This document shows, in pieces, positions 26,095 to 35,396 of a DNA stretch of 64,000 nucleotides (its first letter is position 1; each line of letters starts with the position of its first letter). Below the pieces are notes generated by a model. That model saw only the letters and a program-made list of their open reading frames with translations. It searched no databases and was not told the origin of the DNA. This DNA comes from G965202915 sp965202915. Lineage in GTDB: Bacteria > Pseudomonadota > Gammaproteobacteria > Eutrophobiales > Eutrophobiaceae. The DNA lies in the NCBI GenBank assembly GCA_965202915.1, contig OZ241847.1, positions 1,612,001-1,676,000 of the forward strand, read 5' to 3'. Made by a program: the position numbers and the translations under genes.

Positions 26095-27683
26095 TATTTA
26101 CCGATGACCTCTCTGGATTTGAAATCCCGCAGTTTAACCAGGCAATGACCGGTCATTTCCTCAGGCGGAGATACCCCCATGATATGCAACATGGTGGGGG
26201 CGATATCGGCCAGGGTGCTGGCATATGAGCAGATAGTCGCCGGGCGGCCGATATATATGAATGGCACCGGATTATCGGTATGGGCCGTATGGGGTTGGGA
26301 CTTTATTTTTTCCGTTGTGTAGGTTTTTAATTGCTCAGCATTACCGTGGTCGGCCGTGATCAGTATTTCGCCGCCCACCTTATCCGCCGTCTCTATTATT
26401 TTACCCAGGCATTTGTCTATGGTTTCTATTGCCTTAATGGTGGCGTTGAAATTGCCGGTGTGACCCACCATATCGGCGTTGGCAAAATTGCAGATGATCA
26501 CGTCATACTTGCGGCTGTTGATCGCCTCAATCATGTGATCGGTGACTGCAAAAGCGCTCATTTCCGGCCGCTTGTCATAAGTGCGCACGCGCGGCGAGGG
26601 GATTAAAATACGATCTTCACCGTCGAAGACCCGCTCTTCACCGCCATTAAAGAAAAAAGTCACGTGGGCATATTTTTCGGTCTCCGCAATACGCAGTTGC
26701 CTCAGTCCCAGATTGGCAATATATTCACCGAATACATTGCTGACGCGGGCCGGCGGAAACGCCACCGGAAACTCAAAATTGGCCTTATAAGAAGTCAGGC
26801 TGATGAATGAAGCGAGTCTGGGGGTGCGCTCTCGTTCAAAATTTTTAAACTTGGGACTGGTAAACGCCCGGGCAAGTTGGCGCGCCCGGTCGGCGCGATA
26901 ATTGGCAAAAATGATCACGTCTCCATCCTCAACCGTAACCGGCGGTTGACTGCCATGAGTGATCGCCGTTGGGCTGACAAATTCATCGGTTTCACCGCGT
27001 GCATAGGCCATATCCAACGCAATGAAGGGATCGATGGACCAGAACTCCGATTTGCCCTGACTGATCAGATCATAAGCCTGCTGAGTACGGTCCCAATGCC
27101 GGTTGCGGTCCATTGCGTAGTGACGGCCGATAATGGAGGCAAAACGACCCCTGCCAAGCCGGGTAATTTTCTGATGCGCCTTATATATGGATTCAGCCGC
27201 ACTCATCGGCGGAGTATCGCGACCATCAAGAAACGCATGCAGATATAAATTATCAACGTTTCTGTCGGTGGCCAACTGCATCAGTGCATGGATATGATCC
27301 TCATGGCTGTGGACCCCGCCCGGCGACAACAGGCCGAGAATATGCACGGCCTTATTATTTGCCACCGATTTATCCATGGCCTCGGCAATGATCGAATTTT
27401 CAAAAAAATCGCCGGCCTGGATTGATTTGCCAATACGGGTGCATTCCTGAGCGGTCACTCGACCGGCGCCTATGGTGATGTGACCCACCTCGGAGTTGCC
27501 CATTTGCCCCGATGGTAAGCCGACGTCCAGCCCGGACGTGCTCAATAGCGTATGCGGATATTCATTCCAGATATTGTCCCATACCGGCGTATGAGCGCTA
27601 TGGATGGCGTTATAGACGGTGTTATCGCTATAACCCCAACCGTCAAGAATCAGCAAAATGATCGGTTTATGGATAAGTTGCAT
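26094..27683 (-). CDS. gpmI: Cofactor-independent phosphoglycerate mutase
   Basis: 529 residues. LLILDGWGYSD at the N-terminus and GQMGNSEVGH with the catalytic serine identify the manganese-dependent enzyme; TADHGNAEQ carries further metal ligands. It interconverts 3- and 2-phosphoglycerate. The gpmI-envC order divergent from yibN-secB is shared with Escherichia coli and relatives. Bases 27684-27951 form the divergent control region; I saw no clear promoter boxes. Confidence 0.96.
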   Translation of the reverse strand: MQLIHKPIILLILDGWGYSDNTVYNAIHSAHTPVWDNIWNEYPHTLLSTSGLDVGLPSGQMGNSEVGHITIGAGRVTAQECTRIGKSIQAGDFFENSIIAEAMDKSVANNKAVHILGLLSPGGVHSHEDHIHALMQLATDRNVDNLYLHAFLDGRDTPPMSAAESIYKAHQKITRLGRGRFASIIGRHYAMDRNRHWDRTQQAYDLISQGKSEFWSIDPFIALDMAYARGETDEFVSPTAITHGSQPPVTVEDGDVIIFANYRADRARQLARAFTSPKFKNFERERTPRLASFISLTSYKANFEFPVAFPPARVSNVFGEYIANLGLRQLRIAETEKYAHVTFFFNGGEERVFDGEDRILIPSPRVRTYDKRPEMSAFAVTDHMIEAINSRKYDVIICNFANADMVGHTGNFNATIKAIETIDKCLGKIIETADKVGGEILITADHGNAEQLKTYTTEKIKSQPHTAHTDNPVPFIYIGRPATICSYASTLADIAPTMLHIMGVSPPEEMTGHCLVKLRDFKSREVIGK

Positions 27684-27951
27684 TTATTTCATAAAGCCTT
27701 TAGTCTGGGGACGGTGGCCCAATGCAATAGTCGCGTTGCCATCATTCCCGGCGGTGCTCAAGGAAATTATGTTCGTCATAAGGGATATCGGTATTTAATA
27801 TTAATGATTATTGTTATCCTAGCATGAATGCAATCAATACGTGTAGCATAAGCCGGCCGGCGCGAAACTTCTTCGGCAATATTACAGTTTTAACGGCTCC
27901 CGATATCGAGTATCATTTCGTGCTCAATTATTCCCACTCTATGGATACATA

Positions 27952-28380
27952 ATGGAACGACTTCCCGAATTTATAGGTAATCATGCTTTTCTGGTGTCAC
28001 TGTTTGTCGTGATCATCAGTTTATTGATATGGGATATATGCAGGAACACGCTCTCGGGTATAAAATCGCTAAGCCCGCCTGAAGTCACCCGCTTGATCAA
28101 TCATGAAAATGCCGCGTTGGTGGACGTGCGCTCACACCCGGATTTTGAGGGCGGACATATTATCAATGCCAGGAATATTCCCGCCACCGAGTTGGCCGCC
28201 AACCCGGACACACTTAGCCAATACAAGCACCAGGCTGTTATCATTTATTGCGATAATGGGGTGCAATCATCCGCGCAGGCCAAAGTCTTGCTGAAGCAGG
28301 GGTTTGCACAAGTGTATTATATGAAAGGGGGGTTGGTTGAATGGAAAAACGGCCAGCTTCCGTTAACGCGCAAGGTGTGA
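27952..28380 (+). CDS. yibN: Membrane-anchored rhodanese-like protein (YibN-like)
   Basis: 142 residues. One N-terminal transmembrane segment (about 12-29) is followed by a rhodanese domain: ALVDVRSHPDFEGGHIINARNIP and VIIYCDNGVQSS, where the cysteine is at the sulfur-carrier position. It sits directly upstream of secB, as yibN does in enterobacteria, but grxC is absent between them. Its role is not established; sulfur transfer at the membrane is plausible. Confidence 0.87.
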   Translation: MERLPEFIGNHAFLVSLFVVIISLLIWDICRNTLSGIKSLSPPEVTRLINHENAALVDVRSHPDFEGGHIINARNIPATELAANPDTLSQYKHQAVIIYCDNGVQSSAQAKVLLKQGFAQVYYMKGGLVEWKNGQLPLTRKV

Positions 28381-28383
28381 CCG

Positions 28384-28884
28384 ATGGCGGTAAAAAATGA
28401 CTCGGAAGAAAAGCGAACGGCGCAACCGGACGCGACCCCCAAACAAGGCCAGTTTGCAGTACAAAAAATTTATATCAAGGATATCTCCTTTGAGGCGCCG
28501 AACTCCCCCGCAATATTTAAAAAAGATTGGACGCCGGTGGTGGATATGGACGTCTCCAGCGATGCAGCCCCCATCGGCGGCGATTTATTCGATGCGGTAT
28601 TAACGGTCACGGTCACGCTCAAAATAGAGCAGACGACGGTTTATCTGGTCGAGGTTCACCAGGCCGGAATATTCTTAATAAAGAATATATCCGATGAGCT
28701 TATAAAGCGTATGCTGATGACGACCTGTGCCAACATCCTGTTTCCCTTTGCCCGTGAAGTCATTGCCGATTTGATAACCCGGGGCGGCTTCCCGCAGTTT
28801 TTACTGCAACCGATCAATTTCGATGCCTTGTATATGCAACGGCGGGCCGATATGGAAAAGGCCGCCGTTACAGCCAAAAACTAG
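28384..28884 (+). CDS. secB: Protein-export chaperone SecB
   Basis: 166 residues with the family core FAVQKIYIKDISFEAPN, DVVLTV-type strand, VEVHQAGIF and FPFAREVIADLITRGGFPQ. SecB tetramers hold precursors unfolded and hand them to SecA. It begins three bases after yibN. Confidence 0.95.
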   Translation: MAVKNDSEEKRTAQPDATPKQGQFAVQKIYIKDISFEAPNSPAIFKKDWTPVVDMDVSSDAAPIGGDLFDAVLTVTVTLKIEQTTVYLVEVHQAGIFLIKNISDELIKRMLMTTCANILFPFAREVIADLITRGGFPQFLLQPINFDALYMQRRADMEKAAVTAKN

Positions 28885-28911
28885 GCGCCCTTTTGCCCTC
28901 TGAAAAGGAAA

Positions 28912-29913
28912 ATTAATAGCCAAAAACACGTTCCGGTGCTGGTGCTTGGCGCCGGTTCCTGGGGTACCGCGCTGGCGGTGCAGTTGACAAGCAACGGTCA
29001 TAGCACCTACCTGTGGGATATTGACGCCGGGCATATTGAAAGCCTGATCGCCCATCGTCGCAATCAACGCCACCTGCCTGAGGTATCATTTGCCGACGCG
29101 CTGATCCCGGTGGCCAATATTGGAGACGCACCCAATGACGTCAAGAACGTGGTGGTCGCGGTTCCCTGTCATGCACTGCGGAGCACACTGGAACGAATAA
29201 AATGTATAAAAACGGCCAATGTATGCCTCGCGTGCAAGGGCATCCAACCCGGCCCGCACTGCCTGAATTATGATATTGCCACCGCCATTTTACCTGAGGC
29301 AACCGTATCGATATTATCCGGCCCGTCCTTTGCCGGAGAAGTGGCACGGGGAACACCCACGGCCGTCACCATCGCCGCCGCCACGATAACCCGGGCGGCC
29401 CATTTTTCCGCACTGTTCCACAGTAAAACATTTCGCGCTTACACGCATGATGATTTGGTCGGAGTGCAGGTGGGCGGGGCGGTAAAAAACGTAATGGCCA
29501 TTGCCGCCGGGATAGCCGATGGTTTGGGTTATGGGGCCAATACCCGCGCCGCGTTGATCACCCGCGGTTTAAATGAGATCCGCCAGCTAGGCATTGCCCT
29601 GGGCGCAAGACCGGAAACATTTATGGGCCTGGCCGGCCTGGGCGACCTGGTCTTGACCTGCACCGATGATCAGTCACGCAACCGCCGTTTTGGCATAGCC
29701 CTGGCGGAGGGTAAGTCACAGGCTCAGGCCAGGGATGAAATTGGCCAGGCGATAGAAGGCGCGCAGACCGCAATCGAGGTCTATCAGCTTGCATTAAAAT
29801 ACCAGGTGGAAATGCCCATCACTGAGCAGGTGGTCACTGTTCTCGAACAAAAACACTCTCCGAGTGAGGCGGTACAGATACTGCTGTCGCGTGAGCCCAG
29901 ATCCGAATCCTGA
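28912..29913 (+). CDS. gpsA: Glycerol-3-phosphate dehydrogenase [NAD(P)+]
   Basis: The Rossmann motif VPVLVLGAGSWGTALA, SGPSFAGEVARGTPTAV and the catalytic lysine region GGAVKNVMAIAAGIADGLGYGANTRAALITRG identify GpsA. It reduces dihydroxyacetone phosphate for phospholipid synthesis. No ATG is available in frame between the secB stop and the nucleotide-binding motif. ATT at 28912, preceded by AAAAGGAAA at very short spacing, gives a normal-length N-terminus (333 residues). GTG at 28936 gives 325 residues but lacks a ribosome-binding site. I list the ATT start tentatively. Confidence 0.85.
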   Translation: MNSQKHVPVLVLGAGSWGTALAVQLTSNGHSTYLWDIDAGHIESLIAHRRNQRHLPEVSFADALIPVANIGDAPNDVKNVVVAVPCHALRSTLERIKCIKTANVCLACKGIQPGPHCLNYDIATAILPEATVSILSGPSFAGEVARGTPTAVTIAAATITRAAHFSALFHSKTFRAYTHDDLVGVQVGGAVKNVMAIAAGIADGLGYGANTRAALITRGLNEIRQLGIALGARPETFMGLAGLGDLVLTCTDDQSRNRRFGIALAEGKSQAQARDEIGQAIEGAQTAIEVYQLALKYQVEMPITEQVVTVLEQKHSPSEAVQILLSREPRSES

Positions 29914-29943
29914 GTAGCAGCCCGGCCAAACAGACCGGCCGCG

Positions 29944-30396
29944 TCAACCCATGGCCGCCTTGTGTTTCGCCCTGATGTAATCGGAATGCGAAACATATAA
30001 CAGATCGGCGATTTTTCTCACGTAGTATTCCTCATATTTATCGATATTTTGATCGACCATCGCCACCCGCCATAAATGCTGCACAATCTGAGCCCGCTCC
30101 TTTCTGTCCAATTGTTCATTCAACAGCCGGATAAACTCGTGCAGTGACACCGCATTATTCACCTCCCGTCTGGCGGCGGCAACCAATTGTTGCGTCTCGG
30201 TTTGATCCAGGCCGAATAATTCAATGATCAGTTTTTCTATGGTTTGAATCTCCTCGACCTGAATGGTGGAATCGGCAAGACTGATCTCGATCAGCAATAC
30301 CGCGGTGGCCAGTTCGATGGTATGCGTTTGAGCCGGCACTTCTTTACCCGGGGCGGGCAATAGTTTATCGATATATCCCTGGATTTTAGACAGCAT
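29944..30396 (-). CDS. TerB-family protein
   Basis: 150 residues, all-helical, with ATAVLLIEISLADSTIQVEEIQTIEKLI and a second half VAMVDQNIDKYEEYYVRKIADLL, the acidic repeat of TerB/DUF533 proteins that can bind metal. The family is linked to tellurite resistance and stress, but here it stands without other ter genes. It is three bases downstream of hspQ and converges on gpsA. Confidence 0.8.
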   Translation of the reverse strand: MLSKIQGYIDKLLPAPGKEVPAQTHTIELATAVLLIEISLADSTIQVEEIQTIEKLIIELFGLDQTETQQLVAAARREVNNAVSLHEFIRLLNEQLDRKERAQIVQHLWRVAMVDQNIDKYEEYYVRKIADLLYVSHSDYIRAKHKAAMG

Positions 30397-30399
30397 CGA

Positions 30400-30717
30400 T
30401 TAGGTGCGGAAATATTTATGCTGATAGACGCCATCCTTGAAATCGACAAAGAAAACCTCCAGCATCGGATGAGTAATCGGTTTGGTCACGCCGGATTGTT
30501 CCAGATTGCTTTCCGCCACGTAGGTTTCATGCAGCGCGTTATCCACCAGCACCCGGTACCAGGGCTGGTTTTTCGGTGGCCGTGACCGCGCAACCTGTTC
30601 ATACCATTCATCGGTTCCCTGATAATATGGATCAACGTCGGCTATCACCCCGCGGTAATCAAATAATTTGTGGTCAACGATCTGACCGATTGAAAATTTT
30701 GCCCTATCCACGCTCAC
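30400..30717 (-). CDS. hspQ: Heat-shock protein HspQ (hemimethylated-DNA-binding YccV fold)
   Basis: 105 residues with FSIGQIVDHKLFDYRGVIADVDP, PPKNQPWYRVLVD and ETYVAESNLE, the HspQ/YccV pattern. In Escherichia coli it influences DnaA stability and Lon activity. It forms a small operon with the rhodanese-like and TerB-like genes. Confidence 0.9.
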   Translation of the reverse strand: MSVDRAKFSIGQIVDHKLFDYRGVIADVDPYYQGTDEWYEQVARSRPPKNQPWYRVLVDNALHETYVAESNLEQSGVTKPITHPMLEVFFVDFKDGVYQHKYFRT

Positions 30718-30740
30718 ACTCGTTTGTTCAGCCAGCGGCC

Positions 30741-31157
30741 TCAGGATTGCTCCCAGGGGAGATTATGGAAACGCCACCCATTAATGGTATTTCTATGATT
30801 CTTTTCATCCCGCTCACCTTCAAAGCCCTCTATGATATTATAGACCTCATAAAACCCGTCTTTGGTCAGCAGTTCGGCGGCCAGCGCCGAGCGTTTGCCG
30901 CTCCTGCAAATTGCCAATATGGGTAACTCTTCCAACGCACCGGATGGTCTGCTCTTGCCCGCCAGCAGCGTGCGCACGATCTCAGTAAAGCGCGGGTTTA
31001 ATTGCCAGCCCGGCGGTTCCTGCAATGGGATATGCACCGCCCCGGCGGGATGACCGACGTATTGGTATTCCATCGTACTTCTGACGTCCAGCAACACCGC
31101 TTCGGGCCGGTTCTCGAGAAAATCCCAGGCCTGCAACGGCGTCAGTTCTTTTACCAT
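30741..31157 (-). CDS. Rhodanese-like domain protein
   Basis: 138 residues, soluble. AVLLDVRSTMEYQYVGHPAGAVHIP and ILAICRSGKRSALAAELL are rhodanese hallmarks, with the cysteine of CRSGKRS as active residue. A sulfurtransferase or protein-bound persulfide role is likely. It is first of three minus-strand genes ending in terB. Bases 31158-31340 form the divergent promoter region with ilvE. Confidence 0.88.
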   Translation of the reverse strand: MVKELTPLQAWDFLENRPEAVLLDVRSTMEYQYVGHPAGAVHIPLQEPPGWQLNPRFTEIVRTLLAGKSRPSGALEELPILAICRSGKRSALAAELLTKDGFYEVYNIIEGFEGERDEKNHRNTINGWRFHNLPWEQS

Positions 31158-31340
31158 AACGATTCCGACCCCGCCGGCGGGCGCGGATCATAAAATGAAA
31201 CATTGATCGATACTGATAAGATATTTAACATGCGGATATTATAGCGGAATAGTCCCCTAAGGTCTGTTTATTATTATTCCCGCGTATTCCTTGGTACTAT
31301 CTTTAATCTACAAATCCGGAGAAAAAAAGAGAAAAATAAT

Positions 31341-32291
31341 ATGTCTATGGCTAATACGTCTATGGCGGATCGTGATGGGGTGATCTGGTTTGACGGTGAG
31401 ATGATCCCCTGGCGCGAAGCAAACGTGCACGTCCTAACCCATACCCTCCACTATGGAATGGGGGTATTTGAGGGGATCCGTGCCTATCAGGCGGACGCGG
31501 GGACGATGATTTTTCGCCTGCCGGAACATATCGACCGCCTGTTCAGATCGGCGCATATCCTGTGCATGGATATGCCCTATGATAAACCCACCATTACCCG
31601 GGCCTGCATCGACGCGGTTCAGCAAAACCGGCTGGACGACGCCTATATCAGGCCGATGTGTTTCTACGGAGCCGAAGGCATGGGGCTGGCCGCGAATAAT
31701 CTGCGGGTGCATGTGATCATCGCCGCCTGGTCCTGGGGGACTTATCTGGGAGGAGAGGCATTGCAGCAGGGGATCAGAGTAAAAACCTCTTCCCACACCC
31801 GCCACGCCGGCGTCACCACCTATAAAGCCAAGGCCAACGGTAACTATATAAACTCCATGCTGGCCCTGCAGGAAGCGCTGGCCTGTGGATATGATGAAGC
31901 CCTGCTGCTCGACAGCGACGGCCACGTTGTCGAGGGCAGTGGTGAGAACATTTTTCTGGTGCGCGACGGCACGCTGATAACGCCGGATCTGAGCGCGGCG
32001 CTGGAGGGGATCACACGCGACACGATCATGCAGTTGGCCGAAGATTGCCGGCTGCCGGTGCTGGAAAAGCGCATCACACGCGATGAAATCTACGTCGCGG
32101 ATGAGGCTTTTTTTACCGGCACGGCGGCTGAGGTTACGCCAATACGGGAGTTGGACGGCAGGCTGATAGGCGGCGGCGCCAGGGGCCCCGTTACCGAAAA
32201 ACTACAGGGTTTATATTTTCAGTCCGTGCGGGGAGAACGTCCGCAACACCGGGCCTGGCTCACCCACCTCAACGGCGGCAGTCAAAAATGA
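31341..32291 (+). CDS. ilvE: Branched-chain amino acid aminotransferase
   Basis: 316 residues, class IV PLP enzyme. HTLHYGMGVFEGIRAY, the lysine in TYKAKANGNYINSMLA, and EGSGENIFLVRDG match bacterial IlvE. Three closely spaced start codons exist (31341, 31347, 31362); an AAAAAAAGAGAAAAAT leader precedes the first. It makes leucine, isoleucine and valine from their keto acids. It overlaps the next small gene by four bases. Confidence 0.94.
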   Translation: MSMANTSMADRDGVIWFDGEMIPWREANVHVLTHTLHYGMGVFEGIRAYQADAGTMIFRLPEHIDRLFRSAHILCMDMPYDKPTITRACIDAVQQNRLDDAYIRPMCFYGAEGMGLAANNLRVHVIIAAWSWGTYLGGEALQQGIRVKTSSHTRHAGVTTYKAKANGNYINSMLALQEALACGYDEALLLDSDGHVVEGSGENIFLVRDGTLITPDLSAALEGITRDTIMQLAEDCRLPVLEKRITRDEIYVADEAFFTGTAAEVTPIRELDGRLIGGGARGPVTEKLQGLYFQSVRGERPQHRAWLTHLNGGSQK

Positions 32292-32506
32292 CCGGCGAAA
32301 ATCATAATCCCGCCGATCCGAAGCCGTCGAGATCACCGTCAATCTGCACCGTTACCAGAGAAATGTTGCCATTACATTGCCCGACGCCGGCAATGAGCCT
32401 GTGGGATTCCCACCCGCGGGTTTTCCTGCCGATAGAAGAAACCGGCCGGGTCGCCTGTCCATATTGCGGCACACAATTTGTGTTGCGGGATGAAGACCCA
32501 CGGTAG
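32288..32506 (+). CDS. CHCC-type zinc-finger protein
   Basis: 72 residues. LHCPTP, DSHPRVFLPI and CPYCGTQFVL supply the Cys-His-Cys-Cys pattern of zf-CHCC proteins, found next to ilvE in many proteobacteria and related to mitochondrial NDUFS6. It probably binds zinc. Overlap with ilvE (ATGA) implies coupled translation. Confidence 0.85.
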   Translation: MTGENHNPADPKPSRSPSICTVTREMLPLHCPTPAMSLWDSHPRVFLPIEETGRVACPYCGTQFVLRDEDPR

Positions 32507-32580
32507 CACGGACTGATATATCTGGCAGTATGTGGATATATCGGCTATGATGGAAGCGTATTGATGATTGGAGAAAAACC

Positions 32581-32808
32581 ATGCCTGGAATAACGGAACT
32601 GCTGGTTATCCTGCTCATCGTGGCCCTGCTGTTTGGCACTAAAAAACTCCGCAGCATGGGCGGCGATCTTGGCAATGCGTTAAAGAGTTTTCGCAGCGCC
32701 ATTAAGGATGAAGAGCCGCAGGCGATCCCGAAATCGCCGCCACCGGAAAGCGAGCAGATCATTGAAGGACGGGTTGAATCGGAAGGCAAATCTTCCGCCG
32801 ATTCCTGA
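32581..32808 (+). CDS. tatA: Twin-arginine translocase subunit TatA
   Basis: 75 residues: one N-terminal membrane helix, LLFGTKKLRSMGGDLGNALKSFR amphipathic helix and an acidic tail. TatA forms the transport pore for folded proteins. First of tatABC, with its own ribosome-binding site GGAGAAAAACC. Confidence 0.94.
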   Translation: MPGITELLVILLIVALLFGTKKLRSMGGDLGNALKSFRSAIKDEEPQAIPKSPPPESEQIIEGRVESEGKSSADS

Positions 32809-32834
32809 GCGCGCCCTGAGCCTCGGTTGTATCG

Positions 32835-33104
32835 ATGTTTGATATCGGTTTCTGGGAATTAATTCTAATCGCGGTCATTGCCCTGCTGGTCGTCGGGCCG
32901 GAACGCATCCCGGCGGTGGCGGTGGAAACCGGCAAATGGATCATAAAAATAAAAAAAATGATCCATGCGTTTCGCAGCGGACTTGAAAAAGAAATGCATT
33001 TCCTGGGAGAAGGGAAAAATCTTTCCAAACAAATCAATGATTTGGACCAACTCATGCAAAACGCCCCCGATAAAAAATCCCCCGACCATAAGGAATCAGG
33101 GTAA
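32835..33104 (+). CDS. tatB: Twin-arginine translocase subunit TatB
   Basis: 89 residues starting MFDIGFWELILIAVIALLVVGPERIP, the TatB signature with the GPER hinge. At 89 residues it is shorter than the Escherichia coli protein. TatB joins TatC in the substrate receptor. Confidence 0.93.
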   Translation: MFDIGFWELILIAVIALLVVGPERIPAVAVETGKWIIKIKKMIHAFRSGLEKEMHFLGEGKNLSKQINDLDQLMQNAPDKKSPDHKESG

Positions 33105-33131
33105 CCATTACAGCCCGACCGGCGCTTCAGC

Positions 33132-33890
33132 ATGAACGACGATATTGAAGGGCATGAACAAACACTGATCGCGCACCTGAAAGAGCTTCGACTCTGCCTG
33201 ATGCGGGCGATGGTGGCGGTGCTGATCATCTTTTTGGGCCTGCTCTATTTTGCCGGCGACATTTATCATTTGATCGCGCTGCCGCTGATCGACAAACTGC
33301 CGGAAGGCGGCAGTATGATTGCCACCGAAGTCGCCTCGCCTTTCTTTACGCCGCTCAAACTCACTTTCTTTACGGCCGTTTATATTGCGATGCCGTTTAT
33401 TCTGTATCAGGCATGGAGTTTTATCTCTCCGGGGTTGTATAACAATGAACGCCGGGTCGCATTGCCGATCATTCTAAGCGGTGCGATGCTGTTTTATGCC
33501 GGCACCGGATTTGCCTATTACGTCGTATTTCCGCTGGTATTTGGCTTCCTGACCGCGATCCCCCCCACGGGCGTAAAAATTATGACCGATATACAGCATT
33601 ATCTGGACTTCATCATCAAGCTGTTTTTTGCCTTCGGTCTTGCCTTTGAGATACCGATAGCAACCTTCATGCTGGTTCGCGGGGAATTCATATCCGTGTC
33701 CGGCCTGCGCCGGAATCGTCCATACGTGATCATCATGGCCTTCGTGCTGGGCATGTTGCTGACGCCGCCGGATATCGTATCGCAGATCCTGTTGGCGGTG
33801 CCGGTCTGGCTGCTGTTTGAGATCGGCTTAATGATCAGTGCATACGCGCAAAATGAAGATTCCGGGGCGGAAACCTCCGATCAATCCTAA
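33132..33890 (+). CDS. tatC: Twin-arginine translocase subunit TatC
   Basis: 252 residues with six membrane segments. HLKELRLCLMRAMVAV at the N-terminus and YQAWSFISPGLYNNERR are characteristic; the LTPPDIVSQ motif lies near residue 215. It recognises twin-arginine signals. It converges on pheS, leaving only 62 bases, which contain a TTCAGGTTATTCAGG repeat and a run of nine G. Confidence 0.95.
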   Translation: MNDDIEGHEQTLIAHLKELRLCLMRAMVAVLIIFLGLLYFAGDIYHLIALPLIDKLPEGGSMIATEVASPFFTPLKLTFFTAVYIAMPFILYQAWSFISPGLYNNERRVALPIILSGAMLFYAGTGFAYYVVFPLVFGFLTAIPPTGVKIMTDIQHYLDFIIKLFFAFGLAFEIPIATFMLVRGEFISVSGLRRNRPYVIIMAFVLGMLLTPPDIVSQILLAVPVWLLFEIGLMISAYAQNEDSGAETSDQS

Positions 33891-33952
33891 CCCGCCTGGC
33901 GGCCACTGCAAGCGCCTGTTCAGGTTATTCAGGTTATTCAGGGGGGGGGAGG

Positions 33953-34981
33953 TCAGTTAAACTGCTTTAAGAAACGCAAATCATTATCAAAAAACAGCCG
34001 TATATCATCAACATTGTAATACAGCATCGTCAGCCGCTCAACCCCCATGCCGAATGCCAGCCCCATATATCGCTCCGGATCGATATCAACATTCTTGAGC
34101 ACGTTGGGGTGGACCATGCCACAACCTAAAACCTCAAGCCAGCCGTTTTCGCCCATGATGTCGACCTCCGCCGACGGTTCGGTGAATGGGAAGTAGGAGG
34201 GCCTGAACCGGATCCGCAGTTCACGTTCAAAAAAATTCTCCAGAAAATCGATCAACAAACCTTTTAATTCGGCAAAAGTGACGGCCACGTCGACCACCAG
34301 ACCTTCAACCTGATGAAACATCGGAGTATGGGTCATATCGGAATCACATCTATAAACGCGGCCGGGTGAGATGAACCGAAACGGCGGCTCACTTTTTTGC
34401 ATTATCCTGATTTGCACCGACGAAGTATGGGTACGCAGCAAACGTCCGTCGGCGAAATAAAACGTATCGTGCATCGCCCGCGCCGGATGCTTTTCCGGAA
34501 TATTGAGGGCCTCAAAATTATGGTATTTATCCTCAATCTCCGGGCCTTCGAGCACCTCAAAACCAATCCGCTCCAACAGCGTTTCTATGCGGTGTAAAGT
34601 GCGGGTTATCGGATGCAAATGGCCGGCGGCCAGACCTCTTCCCGGCAGCGTCACGTCGAGTCCGGGGCGGTCAATTTTTTCGTCGAGGCGGGTCTCTTCC
34701 AGGGCCTTTTTTTTGGCCTCTATCGCGGCCAGTATTTCAGCTTTGGCCTGATTCACGACCCGCCCGGCGGCGGGCCGGTCCTGAGCGGACAAACCGCCCA
34801 GCCGCTTTAAGAATTGGGTCAGCTCACCCTTCCGACCCAGCGCCGCAACCCGCAGCGTATCCAGATCGGCCAGATTGGACGCATTTTCTATGCCGGCCAG
34901 AGACTCCCGCAGCAAATGGGTGATCCGCTGAGCATCATAATTAGCCAAGGATGTTAGCAGGCCCTCTCTAAAGCAAGGCAA
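33953..34981 (-). CDS. pheS: Phenylalanyl-tRNA synthetase alpha subunit
   Basis: 342 residues, complete. HPARAMHDTFYF, LLRTHTSSVQIR, FHQVEGLVVD and the end FGMGVERLTMLYYNVDDIRLFFDNDLRFLKQF mark a class II PheRS alpha chain. It is the last gene of thrS-infC-rpmI-rplT-pheS. The beta-chain gene pheT, normally next, is not there: the strand switches to tatC 62 bases on. Confidence 0.95.
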   Translation of the reverse strand: MPCFREGLLTSLANYDAQRITHLLRESLAGIENASNLADLDTLRVAALGRKGELTQFLKRLGGLSAQDRPAAGRVVNQAKAEILAAIEAKKKALEETRLDEKIDRPGLDVTLPGRGLAAGHLHPITRTLHRIETLLERIGFEVLEGPEIEDKYHNFEALNIPEKHPARAMHDTFYFADGRLLRTHTSSVQIRIMQKSEPPFRFISPGRVYRCDSDMTHTPMFHQVEGLVVDVAVTFAELKGLLIDFLENFFERELRIRFRPSYFPFTEPSAEVDIMGENGWLEVLGCGMVHPNVLKNVDIDPERYMGLAFGMGVERLTMLYYNVDDIRLFFDNDLRFLKQFN

Positions 34982-35015
34982 AGGAGGATATAAAACAACC
35001 GCATTTCAGAGTATT

Positions 35016-35381
35016 TCAAGAACGCCCATCGAGCCCCAGTTTCGCCCGATTCGCCAACTCGGCAAATGCCGCTTTATCGAGCACGCTGATATCGGCCAGC
35101 ACTTTTCGGTCCAACTCTATCGCGGCTCGTTTCAGGCCATCGATAAACCGGCTGTAAGACAAACCGTGCTCGCGGGCGGCGGCATTAATTCGGGTGATCC
35201 ACAGTGCCCGCATCTCAGATTTACGCCGGCGCCGGTCGCGATAGGCGTATTGGCCGGCTCTGGTGACCGCCTGTTTGGCGACTCTCAGCACGTTCTTTCT
35301 GCGGCCGCGATAGCCTTTCGCCCGTGCGATTATCTTTTTATGTCTGGCATGAGCGGTGGTCCCGCGTTTTACTCTGGGCAT
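35016..35381 (-). CDS. rplT: Ribosomal protein L20
   Basis: 121 residues, very basic: PRVKRGTTAHARHKKIIARAKGYRGRRKN at the N-terminus and YSRFIDGLKRAAIELDRKVLADIS. L20 binds 23S rRNA early in assembly and in enterobacteria represses its own operon. Fifteen bases follow rpmI. Confidence 0.96.
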   Translation of the reverse strand: MPRVKRGTTAHARHKKIIARAKGYRGRRKNVLRVAKQAVTRAGQYAYRDRRRRKSEMRALWITRINAAAREHGLSYSRFIDGLKRAAIELDRKVLADISVLDKAAFAELANRAKLGLDGRS

Positions 35382-35396
35382 ATCAGTTTCGCTCCT

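Noticed and set aside
29913..29944. Short CGGCC/GGCCG hairpin between gpsA and terB as an intrinsic terminator
   Set aside because: Only five base pairs and no T-tract on either strand.
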